64,000 nt of DNA from the NCBI GenBank assembly GCA_033026295.1, contig CM065184.1, forward strand, positions 12,589,501 to 12,653,500, in the 5' to 3' direction. The DNA is from Channa striata. Lineage: Eukaryota > Chordata > Actinopteri > Anabantiformes > Channidae. Under the pieces are notes generated by a model. The model saw nothing but the letters and a program-made list of their open reading frames with translations. It was not told the DNA's origin and made no database searches. Shown one piece after another: positions 27,046 through 39,500 of the stretch (position 1 is its first letter; every line of letters begins with the position of its first letter). The position numbers were made by a program, and so were the translations under genes.

Positions 27046-27948
27046 GCGCTGACTGAGAAACCCTCATCCAGTTCATAGAGTTATTTAAACATTTTACCTT
27101 TAAACAAGGGAAGGTTGACACTTCCGTAGTATACTCCAAGGTATTTTATTCCATTTTTGAAGTCACTTATTGATAATTAACTGGCTGAAATTCTTAAGAA
27201 ACGCGCATTAAATGGCATCGCGCCCTGCCAATTTGTGTCTATAGACATTCATGACATGCCACTGTTCCTCCATTGCTCGGGGCACGGGTCATTTTGAAAG
27301 TGTCACCATTTAACCAGGGGGAGGGTTGGGTCTCCATACCTCCAGCATTAGCCCATGTGGGCATAGTTCGGGTGTGTGGAGAGCGTGGCCTCATTACGAA
27401 GGAGATAAAGACCGTTAAGGCTGTTTGGTCTTGGGCCGGCTCCAGCCCCTATGGTGAAACACACCTGCTCCCCTCTTTAAAAAGCCCTGCTCCAGTTTAG
27501 CTCTTGGCCACGGACGAGTAATGACCTATCCAGGGGGCCGTAACGCCCGCTTCGTTTAGCCTGTCGTTAAGACCCAGAGTCAGCAGCATACTGCAGCACA
27601 GTACCGTGCCAAAACTCAGTACAGGGTGTCCTTGCCAAAGATCTAACATCAAGCCTACTCTGTTAGAATATGGATAACTAACTAGCTAACCACATTAATG
27701 AAATGGCAGAATAAATTTGGCAGCATTACTCTCCACTTGAAGATTTTCTTTTAGGCATATTGTCAGTTGGGTTTGATACTTTGATAATTTGACTGAATCA
27801 TCAACATGAATATAAATCAAAAAATAAGCCCTTGTATCTCAGCCAATAGGAGCACACTCAAGAATACAGTATCCACTTCGTAATTAGAGAACATAAAGTT
27901 GCAGCTTGACACTGCTTGGTTTCCCATTGTTGTCCTGTCTTTGTTGTT

Positions 27949-28049
27949 ACACACACACGCAAGCACTTACAGACATGCACAAACACACTCGGCGCAAACA
28001 CACGTGCACACATGCATGCACACACCAATGCACTCACACACACACATAT
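27949..28049. repeat. Degenerate CA repeat
   Basis: A 100-base CA-rich block with GCA and TGCA interruptions. Confidence 0.85.
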
Positions 28050-28944
28050 AAAGATTTCCCAGTTTCCCAGTTATGTTTTCATCAAAGCTTTTCTTTGGCA
28101 CTACAGAGCAGCGTCAGTATGGTAATGTGTTGTGCTGCCTGGAAAGCTGTCAAAAAGCTCCCACCTTGGATGAGAGACCACGGTAATTCAACTGGGCTCC
28201 TGTCTTCTGTGTGTTCAGGTCTCCTCATTATTCCGCTTTGCAGGGTAATGGCGTCTTGCACTGTTTTATCTGTCAGCTCACAGCAAACTATAGTTTTTTA
28301 GCCCTGTATATTAGATGCTAACATCAAAGGTAGCTGTCTTGACACAGGAGAGAAAGGAAAAAAATTGTTGCGTAAAAAAATGGAAACACTCCCGGTAGGC
28401 GAAAATTGAATCTCTTTACGTCTGGGGTGATGTGTGTATTGAGAATAGATTTGCTGGTTGGCGTCTGTGTGTTTGTTCTCGAGTAAACAGCAAGGCTTGT
28501 TTGGGTGTAACTGTCAGGTATATGCGTGTGCCCCGTGTGAAAATGGGTTTGTTCACAAAGTGGGAGTTAGGAAGGGGAAAAAAAAAGCAGCAACACAAAT
28601 TCACTCCAGCTATCTGATCAATGGGGATTTAAGTTACCAGTGACAACTGCATAGCAGATGTCAAGAGACACAGACCCCTCTCATGCCGTAGCAGTGCTAG
28701 CCGCATTTTCCATCAGCAGGTTTTGTGACTTGTCTCTTTTTACTCGGCTGAACGCCTCTGAGAAGTGATTTGTACATGCACCAGTTAGATTGTTTGACTG
28801 CACATTTTTCTTTGGAGTTTTATTCAAGTTTGAAGAAAAGTGTGCTTTCAAAACTAAAGTCTGCCACCATCCTGTTTCCCTCCATGCACTCACCTCTATT
28901 TGGGCATGTGGGGCTTTTGCCCCCTTGGGTGGTGCCAGATTTGT

Positions 28945-28948
<4 letters not shown>

Positions 28949-28984
<36 letters not shown>

Positions 28985-29067
28985 AGTGTTTACTGCAAGT
29001 GTGTATGTCAAGGTAAGATCTGTGTGTATAGGAGTAGATGAATGTGTGTGTGTGTGTGTGTGTGTGT
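28949..29067. repeat. Two (TG)n runs 63 bases apart
   Basis: Pure TG runs at 28949-28980 and 29044-29067 flank 63 bases containing GTGTGTATG fragments. This looks like a single microsatellite field split by point changes. Confidence 0.92.
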
Positions 29068-29568
29068 ATTGGGGGTAGGTTCTTCAGAAGACGCGGGTAG
29101 AGCAAATTAAAACTCACCGCAGGAAATGAGCGCCCTTGGCACTCCTCTTCCCAAGCAGCTGCACACACCCCAACCATCATCTGCCATTTTGACACATCCA
29201 CGGGGCGTAGCAGGCAGCGACAAGGGGGGAGCGAGGGTGCCAACGTGACACCCACGGCTGCGAGCATCGCCGGGCCGCAGCCTCCAGCCAAACAGGTGTG
29301 TGACATCATGCCGCTGGTTCCTCTTCGGGGGCCCAGGGAGCAGGCTGGGGAACCGGAGCAGAGAGGGGGGTGGAGGAGGAAACAAAGGGAGGTTAGGTCT
29401 CTACCTGACAAGCTCATTGATAACGTTTGGGACACGAGCCCTGAAGTCGATGGCAAATTGCCTCTAATGTCTCCCAGAGATCACGGGCCAAAGTCAGGTG
29501 CTGGGCGCTAAATGGGCTCATTAGTTATGATTTTTTTCCATTCTTTTTTGGACTTTGCAAGGAGTTTT

Positions 29569-29613
29569 ACACACACACCCACACACACGCACGCACACAC
29601 ACACACACACACA
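29569..29613. repeat. (AC)n microsatellite
   Basis: AC run with CCC and GC interruptions. Confidence 0.93.
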
Positions 29614-30619
29614 TCATGTCAGAGATAGTTGAAGCCAGAGGGCTTCTGCAAACTTGGGACGTCATCATAACTCAAGACAGGGTTATAGTTGAGCCAAAGT
29701 GTTGAGACCTTTTCCTCTCAGCTTTTGAAGTACGTACAAAGCAGGACAGTTGGGTTTTGGAGTTTGAGTATTTACAACAACTGAGACGTGCGGAGCTACC
29801 TGGGGAATACACATATCAAACAGAAACGATTTTAAATCAATCCCATGCAGACGACGAACATTGTGATTTTTGTTTCATCAAATCTGTAACCGGAACAAAA
29901 CTTAACAGAGAGACAACAAATGAAATCAGCATGTACCTATTTAGAATTCTCGGCATGTCTCCCACATACACCCCTCTTCACACTTCAGTCGAATCCCCCA
30001 GCGACAGATCCTGTAACAGAGGAGAGGGAGGCTGTGAGTAGCCTGGGGGGTTCCTAAAGGCACCCGTCTGGGACCTGCTTCATAATCAGTGGACAGAGAG
30101 GATAGTGGTGGTACGGCTTCCCAAAGCCACTCTCTCCCCCTGGCTGCCCGAACTCTGGTGACCACCCCAGGGCTACCTGTTAAGGTGTTCCCTCTGGTCC
30201 AGTCTCTCTTCCTGGGCAAAAAAATAAAGAATAAAAAAAAAAAAACTAACATTGAGTCGGCTGTCTCTACACTACAGTGCGCAAGATCAGGATGCTGAGT
30301 GAATTGCACACAATATTTGTGTATTGTTTACAAGTTTGCATGATTATAATGCATGTGCACATTAGTATCACACAGTTTCATATATGTATGCGTGAGCAAA
30401 ACTATGTGCATCTATCTCCTAGTGCAAGTGCATGTTGGTGTTGTGCATCATTTCTTGTGTTACTAAGAGGAGGTATATTATTGTTAGTTGTCAAGGAGAC
30501 ATTGCAAGGGAGTTGGATTTACTCACCCACATGGACATAGCTGTATGCCAAGTAACAGCCTGGACAATACTAGTCTCTCTGCAGACCTCGTTGGCCCTTA
30601 TCAACAATAAAGCTTGTTA

Positions 30620-30700
30620 ATAATGTGAAATGGCTCTAATTAGTCTGCAGTGAAATTAACTGCTGAAGCCTAATAAGAAATTATCTTCTTGATAATAACA
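30620..30700. promoter_or_regulatory. Enhancer-like island
   Basis: Contains CTCTAATTAGTC, AAATTAACTG, CCTAATAAG and TTGATAATAAC in about 80 bases. TAATTA and TAAT cores are dense. Conservation was not tested. Confidence 0.22.
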
Positions 30701-32479
30701 TTTTTTAAAAGACAGCAGCTCAAAGATAATGGACACTAAAGTTAAAGCACGGCTACTGATGTGTGTTGTTGGTGGATTTCTGGGCTTTTCAGAGAACTAC
30801 ATTATGACACGTTGTCTGGGATCGGTTTTTATCTGTCCGTGTTTTTATTGTAGTTATTGTAGGTATATGTAGCATTGACTGTGTTTCTGTATCCATAGTC
30901 AGGAACAATATTCCCTCGACTGTGCCTGGGGGTATATCTCCTCCTTTCCGCTGTTCAACAGTAGACCTCAACATCACCGCTGCAGTTGTAGATGCAGAAA
31001 ACACTGTAGTTGTAAGCAACCAGGGAGGCAGGTCTGGGGCTGCAGCCGTGGACTTTCTAATTCAGGCCCTGGCCAGGGGATCTGGGAGACATGGAAGATT
31101 TTAACAAACATGCTGGCCATTTCCAAATCTGCCGTGTGTGCTCAGCCGTCCATGGTTCTCCAAGATATCTGGAGGAGAGGGAGGGTGGGTGGGAGGCTTC
31201 GGGGAGGTGGGGTGTACAAGGCAGAGAGAGCCAGGACTGTGCCGTCTCTCCAGTTTGGTTTGGTCCGAGCACAGAGCCAGCTGGCCTCATTAGGACTTGA
31301 TGGGAGGCGGGCTGGCATGAGACGTGCACATGCATGCACACATCAACAAATGTAGTGTGAAGCGTGGCCTGATGCCCGTGAAAGACCCACACAAAAGTTT
31401 TTTTTTTTTTCATTTTTTTTGTCTTTTTTATTGAGTGCACTGTGGCTTATGGGCAGAGGGAGTGTATGATGTGGGAAAACACGATCATTAGTTTATGTCT
31501 CTCTTTAAGGTGCTGTCTTTACCGGGCTCACCTGAGCTACCTCAGCGCGCTTGAATGCTTGTTTGAAGGAAGAGCAAACCATAAACAGGGGCGATGAGGG
31601 CCGGGCTTGAACGGAGTGGAGTTGGTACGAAGGGACGAGAGGTTTTGATTCATGGTAGGGTGAGTTCATCACGAGAGACGGCCGCTGACCTACAGTCTGA
31701 GGGCCACTGGACCGGAACCAAGGCCTTGTTCCGACAGAGCGAGTGTAGCGTGAGCTGTGACGGATGGCGCCGGTCTGTTTGAGAGCCCCTGAGCAGGTGT
31801 GTGTCTCGCTCACATCTGCAGGCAAGCACAGTGAACCGAGACCAAATGGCAGACGCACGGGGCCCATCGGGTACCTGTGCACTGAGACACACTAATGATT
31901 ATGGATGCAGGCCTATTAACGGTCACATCTGTAAGGGAGAACAACAACCAGCGCACTGGGAGTGAGTCAGCAGTTTCAACTCCCCTCTGGAACATAGACA
32001 TGCTGGTGTCAGTGTTGGGATGGAAACTCAAAATGCTGCCTTTCCCCCGGTTCACGTCCAGCGTGGACTCTCAACTCCGCTCAGGCTCTGCGCTCAAAGA
32101 TGATGAGGCTCGGCAGCCTCTTTTAAGGAAACACTTTAGCAAGTTTACTTGTTGAACTTGGAAACGGGCACACGCTCGGTCTGGATTCCAGGACAAAAAG
32201 CTGAAGGACGTTTTGAGAAGCATAAAATAAATAAATAACTAAACTCGCTATTACAGCTCAATCTATGTGAATTCATCAAGTTAAAAACAGCGTTAAATAT
32301 TCATTCTAAGAGTATAGGTAATAAATTAAATATTACTCATTGACTCATTATTTAAAAATGCATAATATGATTTGCATAGTTTTATCCTGATAGGAAATAA
32401 TAATGGGTAGTTGTCTTGTAGCGTCTTTCATGACGGATGAAGCTTGTGTCTTTTTGTACCCTCATCATCCCTCTCTCCT

Positions 32480-32640
32480 ACTTGCTTCTCATTAAAGTTT
32501 TAACGGAGGCTGTTTTAATTGTCAATCCTTTGACAGGTTGATAAAAGCAACTTGACAATTAAGTTCATTGGCTTCGCTATGCATATTAATTAGGTCTTAT
32601 TTGGGTTTCTATTGTTATTGGAAGAAGCACTCATGGTGTA
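32480..32640. promoter_or_regulatory. Enhancer-like island with MEIS/TGIF, SOX and POU-type motifs
   Basis: Carries CTTTGACAGG and CTTGACAATTAAG (TGACAG/TTGACA MEIS/TGIF-type cores), TTTTAATTGTC, and TATGCATATTAATTAGG, which combines octamer-like and TAATTAG cores. It is the strongest motif cluster I noticed in the desert. Activity is inferred. Confidence 0.3.
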
Positions 32641-32912
32641 GCAAAATGTCATCCATTAACTTCCCTCTTCTCAGAACTTAATGTAATTAAGCTTGCTATT
32701 GTATGACTACGAGAGGAGACTCTGGAGAGAGGAACTTTTAGTATTCATTGTATAAATGAGTAATGCCATTCGTGTGACGCTGCAACAACGCTATTCCTCC
32801 GAAATCAGCCATTCACAACTTTATTATCTGTAACAAGTGCTGCCTGCTCTTGTTTGGTTAATGGACAAAGGAAGCATCCTTTCACGGTGTCTGTATGAAC
32901 ATGTGCAAGTAC

Positions 32913-32962
32913 AGTGTGTGTGTGCGTGCGCGTGTGTGTGTGTGTGTGTGGGTGGGGGGGGG
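32913..32962. repeat. (TG)n followed by a G run
   Basis: TG repeat with a GCGTGCGCG centre, ending in GGTGGGGGGGGG. It is alternating purine-pyrimidine and so a possible Z-DNA former. Confidence 0.9.
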
Positions 32963-35167
32963 TTCTATATGTGTGAATCGGAGATGAAGCGAGAGTGTGT
33001 GTGAGAGGGGAAAACGAAGCAGGACATAAAGGGTGCAGAGAGGCTCAGCACTGGGAGGGGAGGGGAGAGGAAAAACGAAGGAGTGGTGGGTTGCATGCGG
33101 GGTGGGGGTGTTCTTGCAGATTACCCAGTGCACCTTGCTCAACTCTGCAGGCCCACACACTCACATCAAAGTGGTACCCCCTATCTGCCCGAGGCTTAGT
33201 CGGCCCCTGTCCACCCCCCGTGTCACTCCATACATCCTCCTGTTCATGTTGAATAATTGACAGTTCTGTTTTACATGCTCAGCATTTGCCAGGACATGGA
33301 AGTGTGACTCCAAACAGGGCATGACTCCGAGAGGTGCTGTGCGTTGGGTTGACTTCATTAGAATGTGCCATAATAATGCTCCACGTGCACCCTGAGCTGA
33401 ATACCATCAAGCACAAACCCGTGGAGGAACAGTGCGGTGAAACAGACAGGGCGGCTGCAGTAATAAAGATGCGTTTTTTGCTGCGGTTTTATCAAGACTT
33501 AATAGTCCACGTAGCTTAAAGAGTTTCCCTTCCCACATGTGAGTTGACGGTAGGTTTTATTTCCCGGTCAGGTTTATGAAGGGAGCAACAACTCCCTTCA
33601 TTACAAGGAGCCCGTTCCAGCTCCTTCTTTGAAGATACTATGTACTGTCTGGTGTGCACTTACATTCGGAATCTGCTGAACTTGTTGGATGTCACTCAAG
33701 ACCGCCAGAATGGCCATGCATAGCAAAGGACAATGACTGCCATGGGTATGTGAAGGGGGCTAAAGTGTTTGTGCCAGAGCAATCTCTGAAGTCAAATAAG
33801 CCATTATCAGTCTGTCAAGCCAGGTCTCATTTGAGGTCTCTTAATAACAGTTAGGCAGTTTGGTGAAGTCTCTATCAATGCCCCTGTAATGGCTTTTTAG
33901 AACTACTGTAGAGAAATTAGACAAAGAACCAAAGTAATAAAGTAAGGTTGCAACAGGGTGGTGAGTTTCTACTGTTCACCAATCCGCTCTTGTGCCCGAG
34001 CTGAAATAAGATAAAGGAAAAACTCTGGCGTTGTTTCTCTGCGTCGCGTGTGTTTTTATGGAGATGGGAGCTGTGGGCGACTGTAGAGGAGTACGCTATA
34101 GTCCTTAAAGGAAGGGAGGGAAGGGTCTGGCTGTTCATTTGATAGTTTACCTTGACCCCTGAAGTGTGTCGCTCGCACCCCGAGGGCTTGAGCTGGCAAA
34201 ACCTTTCTCAGTCCCCCCTGGGAATGATAATCTCAACGTGGGCGTTTACCACGGACACCAGACACAACACCATTAGCCACAGCTCCGCTGCTGCTCATTA
34301 GGACCCTCGATCGATATAGGCGGCCACAGAAATCGCCAGTGCTGCGGAACCAGCCATCACTCTTCAGAGTTATTATCGTAAACAGCACCGGCCAAGATTT
34401 AGGGCAGTACCCCACTTTTGCTGTTTCTATTGGAAACGGAGGGTTGGGAGGGCAATAACTGACTGATTGAGGCCCTTCTAAGGACATTATATGGTATCAC
34501 TTGTTCTGAAAGTTTCTGCTGTGCGGAGTCGGTGCGAGGCAATAAAATTAGAAGCAGTCAGGAAGCATTACTGTGTACGCCGCTCAGTTCTCTGGGGCTC
34601 AGTATTATGACATGATTGGAACAGAAAAACACTGACACCGTAGAAGTTCACTCATTACTGTGAAGATATTTGAGCACTGATGTCTCCTTTAGTGAGTGTC
34701 AAAAAACAAATTATTAGGTTTAAGCGTAGCCACGAAATTCCTGAGTTTCCAAAGCCGTTCCGTAGATGACATAAGAATGATTTGGCAAAGAAAAGAGCAA
34801 ATCGGAACGATCAAAACAGGAGTAACTAAATGCAGAATGACCACATTGTTTTTAACGTGTTTCATTGCACCTTGGGACCTTTGTTTGATAGTAGTATGAA
34901 AAGATAATGTAATTATTTCCCACTTCTTTCCAAAACACGAGGTGTAGAGACATTAGTCACAGGAAATTGTAGATGAAAAGACAAAAAAAGGATAGTCCAT
35001 TGGTTTCTGGCAGAGGAGAGAATAATATTGAGGCAAAATTGTGAAAATAAGAAAAAGGGGAGATGTATTGATTTTTGGTGGAGCCAGGGAAAGAAAAGAG
35101 AGGGAATAAAGAAGTGCTCTTTGGCCGATGTGTCCAAATGATGTCTCAAGGGAGGTTCTTAATGGTA

Positions 35168-35220
35168 GGGGGAGGGGTGGAGGGGGGTTAAGGGGGTGAG
35201 GTGGGGGTGACGGGGGCAGG
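35168..35220 (+). repeat. G-rich tract, possible G-quadruplex
   Basis: At least six runs of four to six guanines (AGGGGGAGGGG, AGGGGGG, AGGGGG, TGGGGG, CGGGGG) with loops of one to eight bases, which easily meets a quadruplex rule. Confidence 0.7.
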
Positions 35221-36515
35221 TGCCTACCCTGACTAAGGCATGGAACTGCCCTTAGGCTAGGGCTAATGGTATTGGCTGAGCTTACTTTAAGCAGCTCTTT
35301 CCTAATGGCCAACTATGAGTGTGCCACAGGATAGACAGGTATTGATTGGTTCAAATGCTCTTGAGTTGACAAGAACTGAAAGTCCCTCAAGCATATACAA
35401 TCTTGCAGCAAATTATGTCACATGGAAAGGTGATTAAAAACCTGGGGCAGGCACACTCATTAAAAGTATATATATGATATCTCTCTTGTTGTCCTCGTCT
35501 CACACTTTTTTTCTTTGTGTTTACTCCTTTTCCTGCAAAAAAAGCTTTTGTCTGTCTTGTGTTAGGTTTGTATTATTCGGTTTCCCGTGTTTTCTGTTCT
35601 GCTGAAATATATGTTTATGCATCATGAAATTTAACTAGTAGCCCATTTCCTTGGACCTTATTTTCCATAGTGGAGATCCAGCGTCTTGGCAGTTGAACCT
35701 CCATCACATCAGTCAACGTGATGCACGTACTTTAGTTATGAAATTCATCAGCAGTGCGCAATTGTCATCTGAACGGAGTCAAACGATCTGACATTTTTTA
35801 TAAAGTGAATACAGGTGTGATGGTTTTATTCCCTTTTTAAAAAAAGTGCTGCATACGACTATAGTATGCAGAGAACAATGCCATATATTTGCTTTGTTGT
35901 CATGCCCCCCTTCCTCATACACACATACAAAAAATGCTGTGTACAAGATTTTCTCTTATTCACAAGGGGCGCTTTCTAGACTGCTGGAGGCATCTGCTTT
36001 GATTGCATAATTCCCAAGAGACAAACAACACAAAACAAAAATACTGACTGAATTCAGACTTATAATATACAGAACAAATAACATACCAGCTCCACTCTTC
36101 AAAACCATAGTTCTCTAAAGAAAAGGAATTGGAGAGTAAATTCAAAGTTGAAAGCTTAGCTCTTTTGCAGTGAACGCAGGGATGAGGGTGAAATATGAAA
36201 CAAACTTTTTTTCCGGGCTGAAAATGTGCAGCATTACTAAAACAAATAGGCCATAGCACACGCATTTATGTTCACTTTAACTAAAGTGGCACATATCAGA
36301 GATACCATAAACCATTTTAGAGCTGTAAATGCTGTGGATATTTCAGAACTGACTGGCGAGGAAACATTTTATTATGCAGAGGTAATACAACAGGTCCCCC
36401 ACGTCATCTGGTGCTTTGCCAAGTGTAGCATGACAGTTTCGAGCTAAGTAAACAGTGTCGAACAAATGAAAGTTAAATGAAATGACGGCTCCTTTTTACT
36501 GAGGAAAAGAAAAAA

Positions 36516-36546
36516 AATAAATAAAAATAAATAAATAAATAAATAA
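36516..36546. repeat. (AAAT)n tetranucleotide repeat
   Basis: About seven AAAT units following an A run. Confidence 0.92.
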
Positions 36547-39500
36547 GTAAAAGATAAGTGAAAGATTTTCTGCATCCAAATGATACGGCTGCACTCAAAG
36601 CTCGCAGTTTTCTTCTATTTCGATTAAATGCTCTTTCTCTGGCTGTTTGTGCTTTACAGTGGAGTGTGCTACATCGCTACTTTCTTCTCTACAGGGGCCC
36701 CTGGGCTCCCCAAGCAATAGGAGTAAATTAGAGTGCACCTGTTCCAGCTCCAAGATAAGCCATCTCCAGAGGATTTCCTCTGAGTAAAATGAAGTGAGTG
36801 AAGAATAAACAGAATATCACAGCATTACTCCACCAAGGTGAAGTTGCTGCTGCTCTGGGGACACGGTTCGTTTTGCACAACACCCAGCAAAATATCCTCT
36901 ATAAACCTCTGGATGTAAGACTGTAGGAATGGTCTCTGCTCACAGCGGAGAGAATAGGCGCTGCACTTTTGTGTTCCAACCAAGGCAGTGAGTCTGCTTC
37001 TCGACTGTATCTACTCAAAACCTTGACTTGAAATGCTGTTATTTGCGGTCTGGGTTTTGTGGTTTGTTTCCAACATGTTTTGACTCTGTGTCAACACATC
37101 TGCGATAGTCAAACATCAAACCACATACTTCCCTCTTTCTCGCTCCCTGTACCACTGCCAAATATTTCTGAAAGCATCTAATTAAGTCAACTAAAAAAAT
37201 TGTCAGTACATCTTTCCTCTCTTCCAATCAGCTTAGCCACACGAGTAACTCCTTGTATGTTTCTTAGAGGAAATAAAAGATGTAACCCCAGTGTGATGCC
37301 CAAAGACCACTGACCGTAGATGTCTAGAATGCAAAATTCACTCAGTTGGTTTACACATAAAAGGCATGGATAATTAGAGGAAAAATGTAATTCATCATAC
37401 GTTTGATAATCAGTCTGATTTGGTCTCCTATCTGCACCAGGGCATTCAAATAACCCCCCCACTATTAGCGCCCCACTCTCCCTCACACCAGCAGTCTGTT
37501 TTACCCTCTCTTTGTTCCCCTACAACACATTATCATTATTGTAGCTAATTGCATGGTTTGCCTTGAAGTCGTGCTGGAGACTCGTGATCTGGGGTTGAAA
37601 CGTGGACAGGGATCCAGTCTTCTCCACAGCTTGCTTTACACTGCTAATTGCCGTTACCACAGGATAAGGCGTGCTCCTTGCTGTGGCCAGCCGGACGAGG
37701 CTGGAACAGGCATGGGGCAGGTTGGGGTGGGGGGATACTATCACACAAGGATGGTGAGACGTGGGTGGGAGCGCCGAGGGTGGCATAACTGAGGTGGGAT
37801 GGGTAGACCAGATTGGGGAGGGAAAGAGTAGCGGCTGGGGGTAAGCAGGGGGGATGGAACCAGCGTTAGATGTAGGTCAGCGGGAGTGGAGGACCCTAAA
37901 GATTACAGTTGGTTAGTGTGACCCCTCTCTGACAGGATCTGAGCCCTTACTCCCAGCAGAGGTGGACCCTAGCATTTGGGGAACCCAGCTATTAGTGAGG
38001 CTAATAAAGCCTGGGCAGAAAGTTTTGAACCTCTGGTAGTCCAGAGACATTGTCCTGCCACAGGTCCAAAAGGCTGGATCTTAGTTAACGCAGTCCTAAA
38101 TGACTGATGAGTCCTGTTAATAAGACAGCGGGGCCCGCGCCGTGACGCGATGCGGCGCGCGAGACATCTATAGGCGTCGATTTTCATTTTATGTCTCCCA
38201 ATAATTGTGTTTTTATGAGCACATCTTTTTATTATCTTTGTTTATTAAAGAAGTGTAATGTGAGAGATGAGTTCATCTAACTCTGAAAATCTGAGATTTG
38301 TGCGAGCTCTGATAGTTTCTTAATTCAGCGGGGAACGTTAGTTTTACACCACAGTATCAACTTCCAACTTCAAAATGAGTCACAGTTCCCCAATGGGGTT
38401 TTAGGAAAGGAAATGGAATCACAGACATAACTAGTGACAAAGCCTCCATCACCTCATATAAGATCTCATTCCATCTGTGAGAACTTTGGGTCTACCCTAG
38501 AAAAATAATAAATATCCTCCTCTCATGGCTGGCGCTCGTTCTGTTCAAAAGGTGGTTTCAAGACCAAACAAAGGAAATGGTGTCATTAATGATATATATT
38601 ATGAACTAGGGCCTCTTAGAACAGTTTCTGACAAATGCATGGATAAGGGGTTGATCTCTTTCCTAACAAAGAATCTCTAAAATATGAAGTGAAAAGCTAC
38701 TCAAGATGAAGCTGCTGAAGAAACAAGCGAGGAAGAGCCTATTTCCACAACACAAACAGATTTCCTGGCCTTTAGCAGTCTCTTACTGGGATACTTTGAG
38801 ACATATCCATCAAAACACAGCTGTATTCATTCATATTTCATACCTCCTCCTTCTCCCAGTGCTTTAACACTGTTCTTTGATCAAAGGAGAGAAGTCGGAT
38901 CACAACAGGAAGGTTCCCTGCCAGCCAAGAAGGAGAAGGAAGGCCAATCCACCACTGTACACGTTACAATATAGCTCGCTGTACTTTAACTTCACCGAAG
39001 ACAAAAGGCGGATAAAAAGAAAATGAAACAAATTAACGACTAACGCAAATGCTAAACTACTAATAAAACTTGAGACGACCGTGACTTCCCATAGATGAAA
39101 TGCTTTTATGGGAACTTTCCAATTTTTCTAGTGAGCTTGTGTTCAGGCCGTACGCCGTTCGGTAGAAAAACTGTGCAAATACACTTTTTTTTTTGGTCAT
39201 GAGCACAAACTCCATCAGTCAGCAGGCGGAGAAATTAGCATTTTTTGCAGAGTTTGGAATGATTGATTGAAGTGTTTGCTAGATTTAGAGGAAAAACAGT
39301 TTCTGCAGCTTAAGTGATGGAATTGCTGAGAGACGGACAGCCAGGAGCGCCACCGAAACGCACAGCTCAAGAGTGTCACCATGTGGAGAAGCGAGGACAT
39401 GACCAGGCAGGCACTGAGCCGCGCTGAGAGCAAATGTTCCACCTCGCAACGCAGCTCAGTGAGAGCTGCCATGTTTTCTACGACCCCCTTTCTCAGTTTT

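Larger units (their letters stand above)
20001..30000. other. Gene desert, part 3
   Basis: No supported exon. It is the most microsatellite-rich part: imperfect CA near 21645-21682, CT at 25061-25119, a purine-rich tract at 25910-26265, CA at 27015-27043 and 27949-28049, TG at 28949-28980 and 29044-29067, and CA at 29569-29613. The longer open frames here run through these repeats. Confidence 0.6.

Noticed and set aside
28896..29456. Long minus-strand open frame of about 186 codons
   Set aside because: It runs through two (TG)n repeats, giving His-Thr repeats, and resembles no protein family.
31505..31882. Minus-strand frame of 125 codons in a GC-richer patch
   Set aside because: No recognisable domain, no supporting splice sites, and overlapping frames of similar length on both strands.
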